This document shows positions 55,391 to 62,758 of a stretch of 64,000 bases of DNA, piece after piece. Position 1 is the first letter of the stretch. The number at the start of each line of letters is the position of its first letter. Both the position numbers and the translations under genes were made by a program. The DNA comes from Methylomusa anaerophila (GTDB lineage: Bacteria; Bacillota; Negativicutes; Sporomusales; Sporomusaceae), in NCBI RefSeq assembly GCF_003966895.1, contig NZ_AP018449.1, positions 4,233,501 through 4,297,500 on the forward strand, written 5' to 3'. Below the pieces are notes generated by a model. That model was not told the origin of the DNA, did not search any database, and saw nothing but the letters and a program-made list of their open reading frames with translations.

Positions 55391-55422
55391 ATAAAAAAAA
55401 TCCTGCAATTTATGCAGGATTT
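55391..55422 (-). terminator. Intrinsic terminator after the polysaccharide deacetylase gene
   Basis: AAATCCTGCA and TGCAGGATTT form a 10-bp stem with a 5-nt loop. On the minus strand they are followed by TTTTTTTTAT. It isolates the deacetylase gene from mraZ. Confidence 0.93.
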
Positions 55423-55450
55423 AGCAAATTTACCCTTAAGTCCTAGTTTA

Positions 55451-56272
55451 CTAGTTTCTAATCCCAAAGCGTTCCAAAATAGGAGCGGCCTTAAGTCTAA
55501 CCAAAAAACTGTAAAAAGTCTGCGATTGCCGAAAGATCGGGATACGTTCCAGTGCATATGGCTCACTTCCCGGTCCGACTTGACCGTAGCGGATGGTAAA
55601 TGCAGCTTTATAGCCGGCCTGTTTTACTAATTCTTCAATCTCCAGATTGTAAGCGCCGGTTGGATACGCAAAATATTTAGGATTTTGGCCTAACTGACGC
55701 TCAATTTCCTTACGGGACTCTGTCAGTTCCTCCATAATTTTTTCACGGGGGAGTCTTGTCAAGGGCGTATGAGTAACGGTATGAGAGCCAAAGATAAAGC
55801 CGGCTTTCTCCATTTCACGCACTTGTTCCCAATTCATAAATCTTTCATCCTTCCCCACCAAATCCGTAACTAAGAATATCGTAGCGATAAAACCATATTT
55901 TTTTAATACGGGATACGCATTGGTGTAATTATCCAGATAACCATCGTCAAATGTGATCATTACCGGTTTTTTAGGTAAAGGTTTTCCCAGATTTAGATAA
56001 TTCATTAATTGATCCGGTCTTATTGAAGTATAACCATTGTCGTGAAGATAAGCCATTTGTTGTTTAAATTCTTCAGGTGAAATTGATAAAGAATGATTTA
56101 AACTATCAATTTTGTGATAGTTCAATATAGGAACATCCCCCAGTTCAAACGGAATATGGGAGAGCAGGTGGTTGTGTCCGGCTACAACCGCTGTTGTCCT
56201 AACCACCAAAGAAGATAACATGATAAGTATAATTAATCCTCCCAAAAATAACCAAATCTTACGAATAATCAT
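55451..56272 (-). CDS. Membrane-anchored polysaccharide deacetylase (NodB domain)
   Basis: The protein has an N-terminal membrane anchor or signal (IWLFLGGLIILIMLSSLVV, about residues 5-23) and a NodB domain. That domain has the catalytic MITFDDGYLDNY (metal Asp) and the SHTVTHTPLTRL HxxxH motif. It probably removes acetyl groups from peptidoglycan or another extracellular polysaccharide. The start is ATG 56272 (MIIRKIWLFL) with AAGGGGAG upstream, giving 273 residues; a longer frame from 56311 lacks a site. It follows ybaK by 23 bp. Confidence 0.9.
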   Translation of the reverse strand: MIIRKIWLFLGGLIILIMLSSLVVRTTAVVAGHNHLLSHIPFELGDVPILNYHKIDSLNHSLSISPEEFKQQMAYLHDNGYTSIRPDQLMNYLNLGKPLPKKPVMITFDDGYLDNYTNAYPVLKKYGFIATIFLVTDLVGKDERFMNWEQVREMEKAGFIFGSHTVTHTPLTRLPREKIMEELTESRKEIERQLGQNPKYFAYPTGAYNLEIEELVKQAGYKAAFTIRYGQVGPGSEPYALERIPIFRQSQTFYSFLVRLKAAPILERFGIRN

Positions 56273-56295
56273 TTTTCTCCCCTTTGAAGGCCGAT

Positions 56296-56760
56296 TTAGC
56301 CGACGGAACAAACATCAATTATCCGGGCACCGGTTAGCTCCTCCAGTCGCTTAGGAGAAATAGGCAAGGCTGAATTTGCGGTTCCGGCAGCAGTGTAAAC
56401 AACGTCAAAAGCGTATAGGCTTTTATCAAGATAAATGGGAATGGGTTGAATTGCTCCCAACGGCGATACTCCCCCAGGCGGAAATCCAGTCAGATTCATC
56501 ACCGTATCCGCATCGGCAAACTTCACTTTGTGAACCCCCAAGACTTTTTTGAGCAACTTTGTATTTACCCTTCTGTCACCACAAGTTACCACCAGAGCCG
56601 CTTGATCATCCGTCGTGAACAGCAAAGTTTTAGCAATCTGAGCAGGTAAAACACCTAAAGCCTGCGCTGCCAATTCTGAAGTATGAGTGCTTTCCTCAAA
56701 TAAAATAATTTTTAATTCCGGATAGGATGCAATTACTTTTCTAACCCGCTCTAACGGCAT
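56296..56760 (-). CDS. YbaK/EbsC family aminoacyl-tRNA deacylase-like protein
   Basis: YbaK/ProX-type proteins hydrolyse mischarged tRNAs such as Cys-tRNA(Pro). The 154-residue protein has the family core: SELAAQALGVLPAQIAKTLLF with the conserved Lys near residue 45, CGDRRVNTKLLKKVLG, and FPPGGVSPLG followed by IYLDKSL. I choose ATG 56760, 11 bases after GGAG; a GTG four codons upstream lies within that site. The exact substrate cannot be read from sequence. Confidence 0.88.
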   Translation of the reverse strand: MPLERVRKVIASYPELKIILFEESTHTSELAAQALGVLPAQIAKTLLFTTDDQAALVVTCGDRRVNTKLLKKVLGVHKVKFADADTVMNLTGFPPGGVSPLGAIQPIPIYLDKSLYAFDVVYTAAGTANSALPISPKRLEELTGARIIDVCSVG

Positions 56761-56888
56761 AATTTCTATCACTCCATGTCCTAAAGAATACTAACCGAAG
56801 TTTTTGAGATTTGAAAGACCAAAAGTCTATGAAGCGTATATTAAAAACCAAATAGGTGATAATACTAATGTAAAGGGTTCGTAATGGT

Positions 56889-57240
56889 TGAGCCAAGACT
56901 GGTGTCGGATCTAAGCGGGTTCGGCATTGGTCGGCCAAAGATTAATGTCAGATCCCAGGGTTTGGCATTAGTCGGCGGGAAGATCACTATGTGTCTTGTA
57001 AGGCTGTACGGTAGCCCAACTGTTATTGTGTGGTCAAAAGGGATGTATAGTGGTCGAGCTAAGACTGCCAAGGGTACCGCAGATTTCTCCGGGGAAATCT
57101 CTCGAGAGGTCTGTTGCAGTCGGGAGATTGTAGCAGGTTTCGTAGGTATTTTTGGTAGTCGAACAAAGGTCAGTGCCGGTTGTGTAATGCTTGTGCGTAG
57201 TCGAAAGATTGCGTATAGGTATGTAATGATCGACATTGGC
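56889..57240 (+). repeat. Degenerate tandem array of about 41-bp repeats
   Basis: Units begin with a TYGRNNNAAAGATT-like box at about 56889, 56931, 56972, 57013 (weak), 57054, 57120, 57159 and 57201. Most intervals are 39-42 bp or a multiple of that; one unit near 57085 carries an extra 25-bp palindrome (AGATTTC...GAAATCT). The plus strand is G/T-rich, unlike the surrounding sequence. A 153-codon plus-strand frame and two minus-strand frames cross it, but none resembles a known protein. I treat it as non-coding. Confidence 0.6.
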
Positions 57241-57341
57241 TGTAGTGTAGATCATTACGGGCTCTTTATTATTATTATTTTAACAACTTTCAGAAGATAT
57301 CTGCCAAATTGTGATATTTTATATAAATTCATAATAAAGTC

Positions 57342-57371
57342 ATGACAATATTTCGTCAAGTGTGATATAAT
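57342..57371 (+). promoter_or_regulatory. Promoter of the DUF1858 gene
   Basis: ATGACA (57342-57347) and TATAAT (57366-57371) are spaced 18 bp, with the DUF1858 start codon 50 bp downstream. GTGATAT segments flank it (57311 and 57362), which might be a regulator site, but I cannot name one. Confidence 0.7.
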
Positions 57372-57421
57372 AAATAAGCTTACCATCATATTCCTTTCTA
57401 GACTAAAAAGGAGGCTTAAAG

Positions 57422-57625
57422 ATGACAATTACAAAAGGAATGAGTATTGTTGATGTTGTTCAAAATTATCCCCAAACCGTTGAGGTTTTCCGCAACTACG
57501 GCATGGGATGTTTAGGCTGCGCTGCCGCTCGTTTTGAAAACATCGAACAAGGTGCTGTAGCCCATGGCATAGACACCGACGCTTTGATTGTAGCCTTAAA
57601 CAAAGTAGTAGGGAAAGACAACTAA
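57422..57625 (+). CDS. DUF1858 small redox-disulfide domain protein
   Basis: This 67-residue protein belongs to the DUF1858 family, sometimes called hybrid-cluster-protein-associated redox disulfide domain. It shows ITKGMSIVDVVQNYPQTVEV and the GMGCLGCAAA CxxC-type motif (about residues 28-37). It probably binds a metal or forms a redox disulfide. The ribosome site AAGGAGG is seven bases from ATG 57422. It is transcribed alone on the plus strand and faces the feo genes across a shared terminator. Confidence 0.9.
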   Translation: MTITKGMSIVDVVQNYPQTVEVFRNYGMGCLGCAAARFENIEQGAVAHGIDTDALIVALNKVVGKDN

Positions 57626-57635
57626 AAACTCATGA

Positions 57636-57668
57636 ATAAAAACAGGGTGACTCACCCTGTTTTTTTTA
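57636..57668. terminator. Bidirectional terminator between DUF1858 and feoA
   Basis: ACAGGGTGA and TCACCCTGT (57642-57660) form a 9-bp palindrome. TTTTTTTT follows on the plus strand and GTTTTTATT on the minus strand, so it can end both converging transcripts. Confidence 0.92.
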
Positions 57669-57698
57669 ATTCTTTAATTACCTGCTTTATATTCTGCT

Positions 57699-57953
57699 TT
57701 ATATTTTTTGAGCTTTTTGAACAACGTTGTCTACTATAATTCCTTTGACAGCGGCCAAGTCTAATGCGACCTGGGTATAACCCACCTTAAAAATATAAGC
57801 TGGAAATATTTGCAGCACCTCAATCTCTGTCCCCGGTAAGATACCAAAGGCAGCTAACTTACGGAGCGAACCTTCGTCAGACCCCAGTATTTGCACTATT
57901 GTGGCTTTATCCCCGGGTTTCAGCCTCATGACAGGCAGACTATTACAGATCAT
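57699..57953 (-). CDS. feoA: Ferrous iron transport protein A
   Basis: FeoA is a small SH3-like cytoplasmic protein that supports FeoB. The 84-residue protein reads MRLKPGDKATIVQILGSDEG, then LRKLAAFGILPGTEIEVLQ, the conserved core, ending with a hydrophobic strand. GAGGAGGGA precedes ATG 57953, 13 bp after feoB. Here feoB comes first in the operon (feoB-feoA), the reverse of the common order. Confidence 0.93.
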   Translation of the reverse strand: MICNSLPVMRLKPGDKATIVQILGSDEGSLRKLAAFGILPGTEIEVLQIFPAYIFKVGYTQVALDLAAVKGIIVDNVVQKAQKI

Positions 57954-57966
57954 AAATAGTCCCTCC

Positions 57967-59919
57967 TCATGCGAATAAGGAAAAAGTGTTTAAAAAATTG
58001 TGCATAATAAAGGCCGCTACAAAAGCGATAAAAACAATAACGGTAGCCATTCCGGCAGCAGCAATTATTCCTCTTTCCTTAACGATTACTGCAAATTGCG
58101 CCACACAGGGTACAAACAAGGTTAGAGCAGTCGCAGCTGTTAACAACTGAGCATCATTTAATCTGCCGGTCATTGCCAGATTATATAAGCCGGCTGCACC
58201 ATAATCCCGGCGAAAAAAGCCAAGAATAAACGCCTGAGCGCCTTCCGCAGGCAATCCCAGCAGAAACATCACCGGTGTCATGAAATCAATAATATACGAC
58301 AACAGTCCATACTGATCCCCTACCCACATTAGCAAACTGGTTACAACAAACACCGGCAGTATCTCCATGAAATACCATGACATTCTGGTATAGGCCTTTT
58401 TAAAAACATTAATCAATACCGGTACACGCAGAGGGGGAAGCTCCATATAAAACGGACTCCTGCTACCTGGTATTATCTTATTTGTCAGCCACCCAAAGAA
58501 TGAGAAAACCATTGTCATATACAGCGTCCAGATGATTAAAGTCCAAACATTATGGGACAGTAGCGCCAACACTACTCCCAATTGGGCAGAACAGGGAATT
58601 GTCAGCGCCAGTAAAAAAGAGGCCAATAACCTCTCACGTTTTGTTTCCAGAGTTCGGGTTACAACAACAGCCATTGTACCGCAACCCAAACCCAAAGTGA
58701 GTGGAATGACTGCCCTGCCGTTGAGCCCTATATGCTTAAAGACCAGATCAACAAGCATAGCCAACCGCGGCAAGTATCCACTGTCTTCTAAAAGGGAAAA
58801 CGCCAGAAAAAATGTCCCAACGATCGGCAGAATAATGGCTATTGCATAGCGGAAACCAAGAGTAATCACGCCATATTCTCCCATGAGCAGGGAACGTAGC
58901 CAATCCCATTCTATATATTGAGTTACGATGGTCCCGGCAACAGGACTAATTATCTCAGAAAAAATTGTATTGTTAATATAATCAACCAAAAAACCGGCTC
59001 CAAACCTACCGACAAATTGATAAAGGCCAAAATATAACACCAGCATTAAAATAGGTATACCTGTCAGCGGTTCACGTGTTAAACGCTCCAATCTATAGCC
59101 TAGCCGCCTTATTGCATTAATATCGGACGACACTTTATTAATAATATTTTCTAATATAATATCAACGATTTTTTGCCGTGCCAGGATTATTGAATAATCG
59201 AGTCTTTTCTGAAGTTGCCGAGCTATTCTTATTTCCTTGGAAACCTCATGCCAGTAACCATCTCTCTGAATAAGTTTGGTAAGTATGACATCTCCTTGTA
59301 AAAGCAGCAGGCTGACGGCACGATAGGTAAATCCATATTCGGCGCGTAATCTCATCGTTATTTTATCAATCACCATTTCAATGTCAACAGGATATTCAGG
59401 ATATTTTAGTTTAGAGTACTGTTGATAGGCATATGTCACAATGGCTTTTTTTAAATCATCCATACCGCTACCACTACCGCTACCGTTCTTTTTCGTAGCT
59501 GAGGTTGGTATAACCGGGATGTTTAATCTTCTGGCCAACTGTTCCGCATCTATTATTAATCCTAAATTCTCGGCCTCATCCATAATATTAAGATTAAGTA
59601 TGACCGGCAACCCGGCCTCCAGTAGTTGAATTGTCAGGTTAAGCATACGGCGCAAGTTCTTGGCATCTACCACATGTATGACAGCATCCGGCTTTTCTTC
59701 CGCAAGTAGCAGCCGGGTAACCCGCTCCTCATCGGTTATCGGCAACAGGGAATATATTCCGGGGGTATCCATTACCTCATATTTAACATTACCGTATTTA
59801 AAAAAGCCTCGTGCTATGTCAACCGTTGTGCCTGGATAGTTGGAAACTGTAACATAGCTACCGGTGAGATAGTTAAAAATTACACTTTTCCCGACATTTG
59901 GCGACCCCACTAAAGCCAC
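57967..59919 (-). CDS. feoB: Ferrous iron transport protein B
   Basis: FeoB imports Fe(II). The protein has a cytoplasmic G domain (G1 GSPNVGKS, DTPGIYSL G3, NIMDEAE G4) and a helical spacer. The membrane core from about residue 290 carries the two Gate motifs and PCSAQLGVVLALL/PCVAQFAVI cysteine segments. The G5 region contains an unusual GSGSGSG stretch. The listed start, GTG 59919 (MALVGSPN), lacks a ribosome site. The frame stays open upstream (LQIKRKVALVG), and AAGGGGG lies eight bases before an ATA at 59940, which may be the true, non-standard start. Length is about 650-657 residues. Confidence 0.93.
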   Translation of the reverse strand: MALVGSPNVGKSVIFNYLTGSYVTVSNYPGTTVDIARGFFKYGNVKYEVMDTPGIYSLLPITDEERVTRLLLAEEKPDAVIHVVDAKNLRRMLNLTIQLLEAGLPVILNLNIMDEAENLGLIIDAEQLARRLNIPVIPTSATKKNGSGSGSGMDDLKKAIVTYAYQQYSKLKYPEYPVDIEMVIDKITMRLRAEYGFTYRAVSLLLLQGDVILTKLIQRDGYWHEVSKEIRIARQLQKRLDYSIILARQKIVDIILENIINKVSSDINAIRRLGYRLERLTREPLTGIPILMLVLYFGLYQFVGRFGAGFLVDYINNTIFSEIISPVAGTIVTQYIEWDWLRSLLMGEYGVITLGFRYAIAIILPIVGTFFLAFSLLEDSGYLPRLAMLVDLVFKHIGLNGRAVIPLTLGLGCGTMAVVVTRTLETKRERLLASFLLALTIPCSAQLGVVLALLSHNVWTLIIWTLYMTMVFSFFGWLTNKIIPGSRSPFYMELPPLRVPVLINVFKKAYTRMSWYFMEILPVFVVTSLLMWVGDQYGLLSYIIDFMTPVMFLLGLPAEGAQAFILGFFRRDYGAAGLYNLAMTGRLNDAQLLTAATALTLFVPCVAQFAVIVKERGIIAAAGMATVIVFIAFVAAFIMHNFLNTFSLFA

Positions 59920-59989
59920 TTTTCGTTTTATTTGAAGTATGTTATTATCCCCCTTTCCTTCCGTTTCAGAATCAAGAAATTTGGTGCAT

Positions 59990-60154
59990 CTAGTGGTCTG
60001 TAAACCCTAATCCTATAGTGTTCTTACGAGAGGTTTCCCGTCCTGCTTTGTTGTCGTCGGCTTACATATTCCCGATATGCTCGCCTCCTCCGCCTCGCAG
60101 GACGAAAAACCTCTCGCAATTCATCCTATAGTTTTAGAGTTTACAGACCACTAG
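59990..60154. repeat. Family B palindromic repeat, copy B2
   Basis: The 165-bp element has near-perfect ends: CTAGTGGTCTGTAAAC pairs with GTTTACAGACCACTAG, then further arms (CCTATAG/CTATAG, GAGAGGTTT/AAACCTCTC, CGTCCTGC/GCAGGACG). The core TTGTCGTCGGCTTACATAT and CGATATGCTCGCCTCCTCC is shared with B1. It lies between trxA and feoB, just upstream of feoB. Confidence 0.93.
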
Positions 60155-60187
60155 TATTTCATATTCGGAAGAAGACGGGGATATGCG

Positions 60188-60225
60188 AACAACCGCCCTG
60201 CCGATTTTAAGTCAGGACGGTTGTT
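60188..60225 (-). terminator. Probable terminator after trxA
   Basis: AACAACCG (60188-60195) and CGGTTGTT (60218-60225), extended by CCTG/CAGG, form a strong stem 18 nt after the trxA stop codon. There is no T run, so termination would be weak or the hairpin protects the 3' end. Confidence 0.55.
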
Positions 60226-60242
60226 AACTGACATAATTTAAT

Positions 60243-60566
60243 TTATATGTGTGGTGAAAGTTTAGCACTAATATTGGCTTTTGGCATAAAACCCATTATT
60301 TTCTCTACTTGTTCGCTGCCTTTAAAGACAATCATTGTCGGCAAACTCATTACGCCGTATCTTTGTGCCAGTGCCCGGTTTTCATCTACGTTTACTTTAA
60401 CGATCTTGATTTTCTCACCAACTTCACCGGCCAGTTCGTCTAATACAGGCGCTAATCTTGTGCAGTATCCGCACCATGGTGCCCAAAAATCAACCAAAAC
60501 AGGCACTTTTGCCTCCAAGACTTCCTCTTGGAAACTCGCTTCATTGGTATTTACCACACTTGCCAT
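60243..60566 (-). CDS. trxA: Thioredoxin with a WCGYC active site
   Basis: This 107-residue single-domain thioredoxin has PVLVDFWAPWCGYCTRLAPVL (active-site Cys about residues 32 and 35), the KVNVDENRALAQRYGVMSLPTMIVFKG cis-Pro region and a normal length. The active site is CGYC rather than the classic CGPC, which usually makes the redox potential less reducing. A GGAGG site precedes ATG 60566. It lies 26 bp after the CoA-binding gene. Confidence 0.94.
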   Translation of the reverse strand: MASVVNTNEASFQEEVLEAKVPVLVDFWAPWCGYCTRLAPVLDELAGEVGEKIKIVKVNVDENRALAQRYGVMSLPTMIVFKGSEQVEKIMGFMPKANISAKLSPHI

Positions 60567-60592
60567 TTGAACTTCCTCCTTTTTAACTGTTG

Positions 60593-60976
60593 TTACTTTC
60601 TAAGTTCAACCAAAATACAATTTTGGTCCACAACACTTAGACCTAGTTCTTTAGCAGTGTTGACCACACTCTCAGCGTTGGCTCCCGGTTGCAGCCAGAC
60701 ATTCGTAATACCAATTTGAGCGCACTCTTTCATAATCTGTTCACCCACTCTGGGCGGAACAACTACATTTACCACTTCGGGCTTTATAGGCAAATCTTTC
60801 AACGTCGGATAGCATTTGTCGCCCAGTATATCATCGACCCCAGGATTGACAGGATATACGTTGTATCCGGCTCCTTTTAGAGCCTTGTATATTTTATAAC
60901 CAAACTTTTCGCAATTGTCAGTTGCGCCCACTACGGCCCACTTTTTACACTGGAGCATAGATTCAACGTTATTCAT
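60593..60976 (-). CDS. CoA-binding domain protein (YccU family)
   Basis: This 127-residue protein is a stand-alone Rossmann CoA-binding domain, like the N-terminal part of succinyl-CoA synthetase alpha. It shows KKWAVVGATDNCEKFGYKIY, GYNVYPVNPG, and the VVNVVVPPRVGEQIMKEC and VWLQPGA segments. Its cellular role is unknown. ATG 60976 is preceded by GGGGGCAGG; a TTG one codon earlier is possible. It lies in the ppi > CoA-binding > trxA run of co-directional genes. Confidence 0.88.
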   Translation of the reverse strand: MNNVESMLQCKKWAVVGATDNCEKFGYKIYKALKGAGYNVYPVNPGVDDILGDKCYPTLKDLPIKPEVVNVVVPPRVGEQIMKECAQIGITNVWLQPGANAESVVNTAKELGLSVVDQNCILVELRK

Positions 60977-61017
60977 CAACCTGCCCCCTAACGTATTTTA
61001 CTAGATTAAGCTCAAAA

Positions 61018-61458
61018 TCATTCCTGAACATCCTGAACAATTGTAACCTTTTTCATAATGTCGCCCTGTTCAATCTTATCCACTGCATCCATACCTTCAA
61101 TTACCTTGCCAAACACGGTATGCAATCCATCCAGATGGGGCTGGGGCTCGTACACAATAAAAAATTGACTTCCGCCTGTATTGGGTCCCCGATGAGCCAT
61201 AGAAAGCGCACCCCGTTCATGACGGTTAGGATTGCCCTGTGTTTCGCAGGGAATGGTATATCCTGGGCCGCCTGTCCCGGTTCCATGCGGGCATCCGCCT
61301 TGTGCAACAAAGCCTTTAATAACTCTATGAAATTTCAAACCGTCATAAAATCCTTCGTTAATTAATTTTTCGAAGTTTGCTACTGTTTTTGGCGCATCCT
61401 TATCAAACAGTTCAATTACTATTTTTCCTTGATCCATTTCAATAATCGCTTTTTTCAA
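61018..61458 (-). CDS. Cyclophilin-type peptidyl-prolyl isomerase
   Basis: The enzyme accelerates proline isomerisation during protein folding. The protein carries [41 protein letters not shown] and [18 protein letters not shown], the cyclophilin core; no signal peptide is present, so it is cytoplasmic. I place the start at TTG 61458 ([11 protein letters not shown]), six bases after GGGGG. An ATG at 61476 would put the ribosome site inside the coding region. The length is 146 residues. Confidence 0.93.
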   Translation of the reverse strand: MKKAIIEMDQGKIVIELFDKDAPKTVANFEKLINEGFYDGLKFHRVIKGFVAQGGCPHGTGTGGPGYTIPCETQGNPNRHERGALSMAHRGPNTGGSQFFIVYEPQPHLDGLHTVFGKVIEGMDAVDKIEQGDIMKKVTIVQDVQE

Positions 61459-61587
61459 TGATATCCCCCACTTCATATCTACTCAGCTTTATTATACCAC
61501 GGGCGAACCATTATTACCAAAAATTTCTGTAAAAATTAAAATCTATAATAAATTCAGCCCCTTTAACTCGCTGCTGGTTTTCGGCAT

Positions 61588-61818
61588 AAAAAAATACTCC
61601 TTCTACGCGAAAGAGTTTCTTTAGCTGAGTAATATATCAGCCCATGGTACCGTTCCTCTATATGTTCATACCCGCTTCCCAGCAGGTGGGCACCTTTAAA
61701 GCATGCTTTTGCCTTCCACTGTCATAAGGAGGCCTGGCAGCCACATAGCATCGGGTTCCCCAAGTTAATGAGTAGGTTGAACATAAAAGAGGTTGTCGAA
61801 CACCTCAGGCATGTTTCC
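61588..61818 (-). ncRNA. ssrS: Probable 6S RNA
   Basis: The roughly 230-nt minus-strand transcript would start near 61812-61818 and end at hairpin ACTCTTTC/GAAGGAGT (61596-61616) plus TTTTTTT. The 5' part, CTGAGGTGTTCG, resembles the 6S start. Long-range pairing is visible: CCTCT..ATGTTCA with TGAACATATAGAGG. Between these arms lie a large bubble (ACCTACTCATTAACTTGGGG side) and the hairpin ACCTGCT/AGCGGGT on the other side, the layout of 6S RNA, which mimics an open promoter and binds sigma-A RNA polymerase. The identification is from structure and motif memory. Confidence 0.68.
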
Positions 61819-61988
61819 ATATTAAAAATTAATTCGTTGCATAATTGTTAAAATCTTTACCCCCGGCAGAATTTATTATAAGATAAAACTTCAGAAAAAT
61901 CAATAGTTTATGTACATTTCTTTTATAAGTCCCAGTCCCGTACCCTTTCAGATTTTACCTAAAATTCCACATTTCTTGTCACCGGACC

Positions 61989-62061
61989 GCCATTACCGGG
62001 TTTTAGCCATAAGCGGAAGTCAAGTAACACGGTGGAGCGTTGGCTAAGACCCGGTAATGGC
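61989..62061. repeat. Long 21-bp inverted repeat after cobC
   Basis: GCCATTACCGGGTTTTAGCC (61989-62008) pairs with GGCTAAGACCCGGTAATGGC (62042-62061) with one G-T pair and a loop of about 31 nt. No T run follows on either strand. It lies 74 nt after the cobC stop codon. It may be a transcript-stabilising structure or a relic palindromic element. Confidence 0.8.
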
Positions 62062-62134
62062 GCCTCTAAGCCGATAAATAAACGCAAGGACCGTCTCGCA
62101 TTTCAGTATTTCACACCTGGCGGCTAGTCCAATT

Positions 62135-62758
62135 TCATTCTTCTATATCCAAATGATCCAAATGATGTATATCATTAACCAAAGCAACAACTGGCCGGCC
62201 ATGGAGGTAATCAATAATGTTGACCGCCGTATTGTCTTGCCTTATGCTCCATATGTTATTCAGATGTATATCCAGTATTGCGCACAAGATAGTTCTTATT
62301 GTACCGCCATGGGAAACAACAACTACAGTTTCTTCCGGATGGGCGGCAACAATTCTCTGCATGGCGGCATGAGCCCGGGCCTTAAGCTGGCGAAAGGTTT
62401 CTCCGCCAGGTATCTCCACTTCATCGGGACAAGCCCATAACTTTCCCATGATATGCGGCCATTTCAGCATGATCTGATCATAAGTGAGGCCTTCCCATTC
62501 ACCGAATTTAATTTCCCTTAATTCCGGTACTGAAATAACCTGCAAGCCACGTAGCGCAGCAATAAATTCTGCAGTTTTGTAGGCTCTTGACAAATCACTG
62601 GCATATACCGCATCAATTTCTTCCTTGGTTAACCCCTCAGCCACTTGTCGGGCCTGATGCAATCCGGTTTCAGTGAGTCCTATATCGGAGTGTCCCTGAT
62701 ACTTTTTTTCCACATTCCAAATGGTCTGACCATGACGCACCAGTATAATCCTGGTCAT
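62135..62758 (-). CDS. cobC: Histidine phosphatase family protein, probable alpha-ribazole phosphatase
   Basis: The 207-residue protein has the phosphohistidine motif LVRHGQTIWN (about residues 6-15), with the second catalytic His in VVVSHGGTIR near residue 150. It resembles both CobC (alpha-ribazole-5'-phosphate phosphatase, cobalamin nucleotide loop) and general phosphoglycerate-mutase-like enzymes. Its ATG overlaps the cobD stop by 4 bp (ATGA), which supports the CobC role. Confidence 0.87.
   Translation of the reverse strand: MTRIILVRHGQTIWNVEKKYQGHSDIGLTETGLHQARQVAEGLTKEEIDAVYASDLSRAYKTAEFIAALRGLQVISVPELREIKFGEWEGLTYDQIMLKWPHIMGKLWACPDEVEIPGGETFRQLKARAHAAMQRIVAAHPEETVVVVSHGGTIRTILCAILDIHLNNIWSIRQDNTAVNIIDYLHGRPVVALVNDIHHLDHLDIEE

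Noticed and set aside
56884..57345. A 153-codon plus-strand frame (and overlapping minus-strand frames) across the degenerate repeat array.
   Set aside because: There is no ribosome site, no recognisable domain, and several frames stay open only because of the repetitive, skewed composition.
55143..60154. Flanking target-site duplications that would prove transposition of families A and B.
   Set aside because: The flanks of the copies do not show an unambiguous direct duplication; the terminal CTAG of family B may be part of the element itself.
61819..61851. Vegetative promoter hexamers for the 6S-like RNA (TTAACA and TTTAAT/TAATAT).
   Set aside because: The spacing is 19-21 bp, too long to call with confidence.
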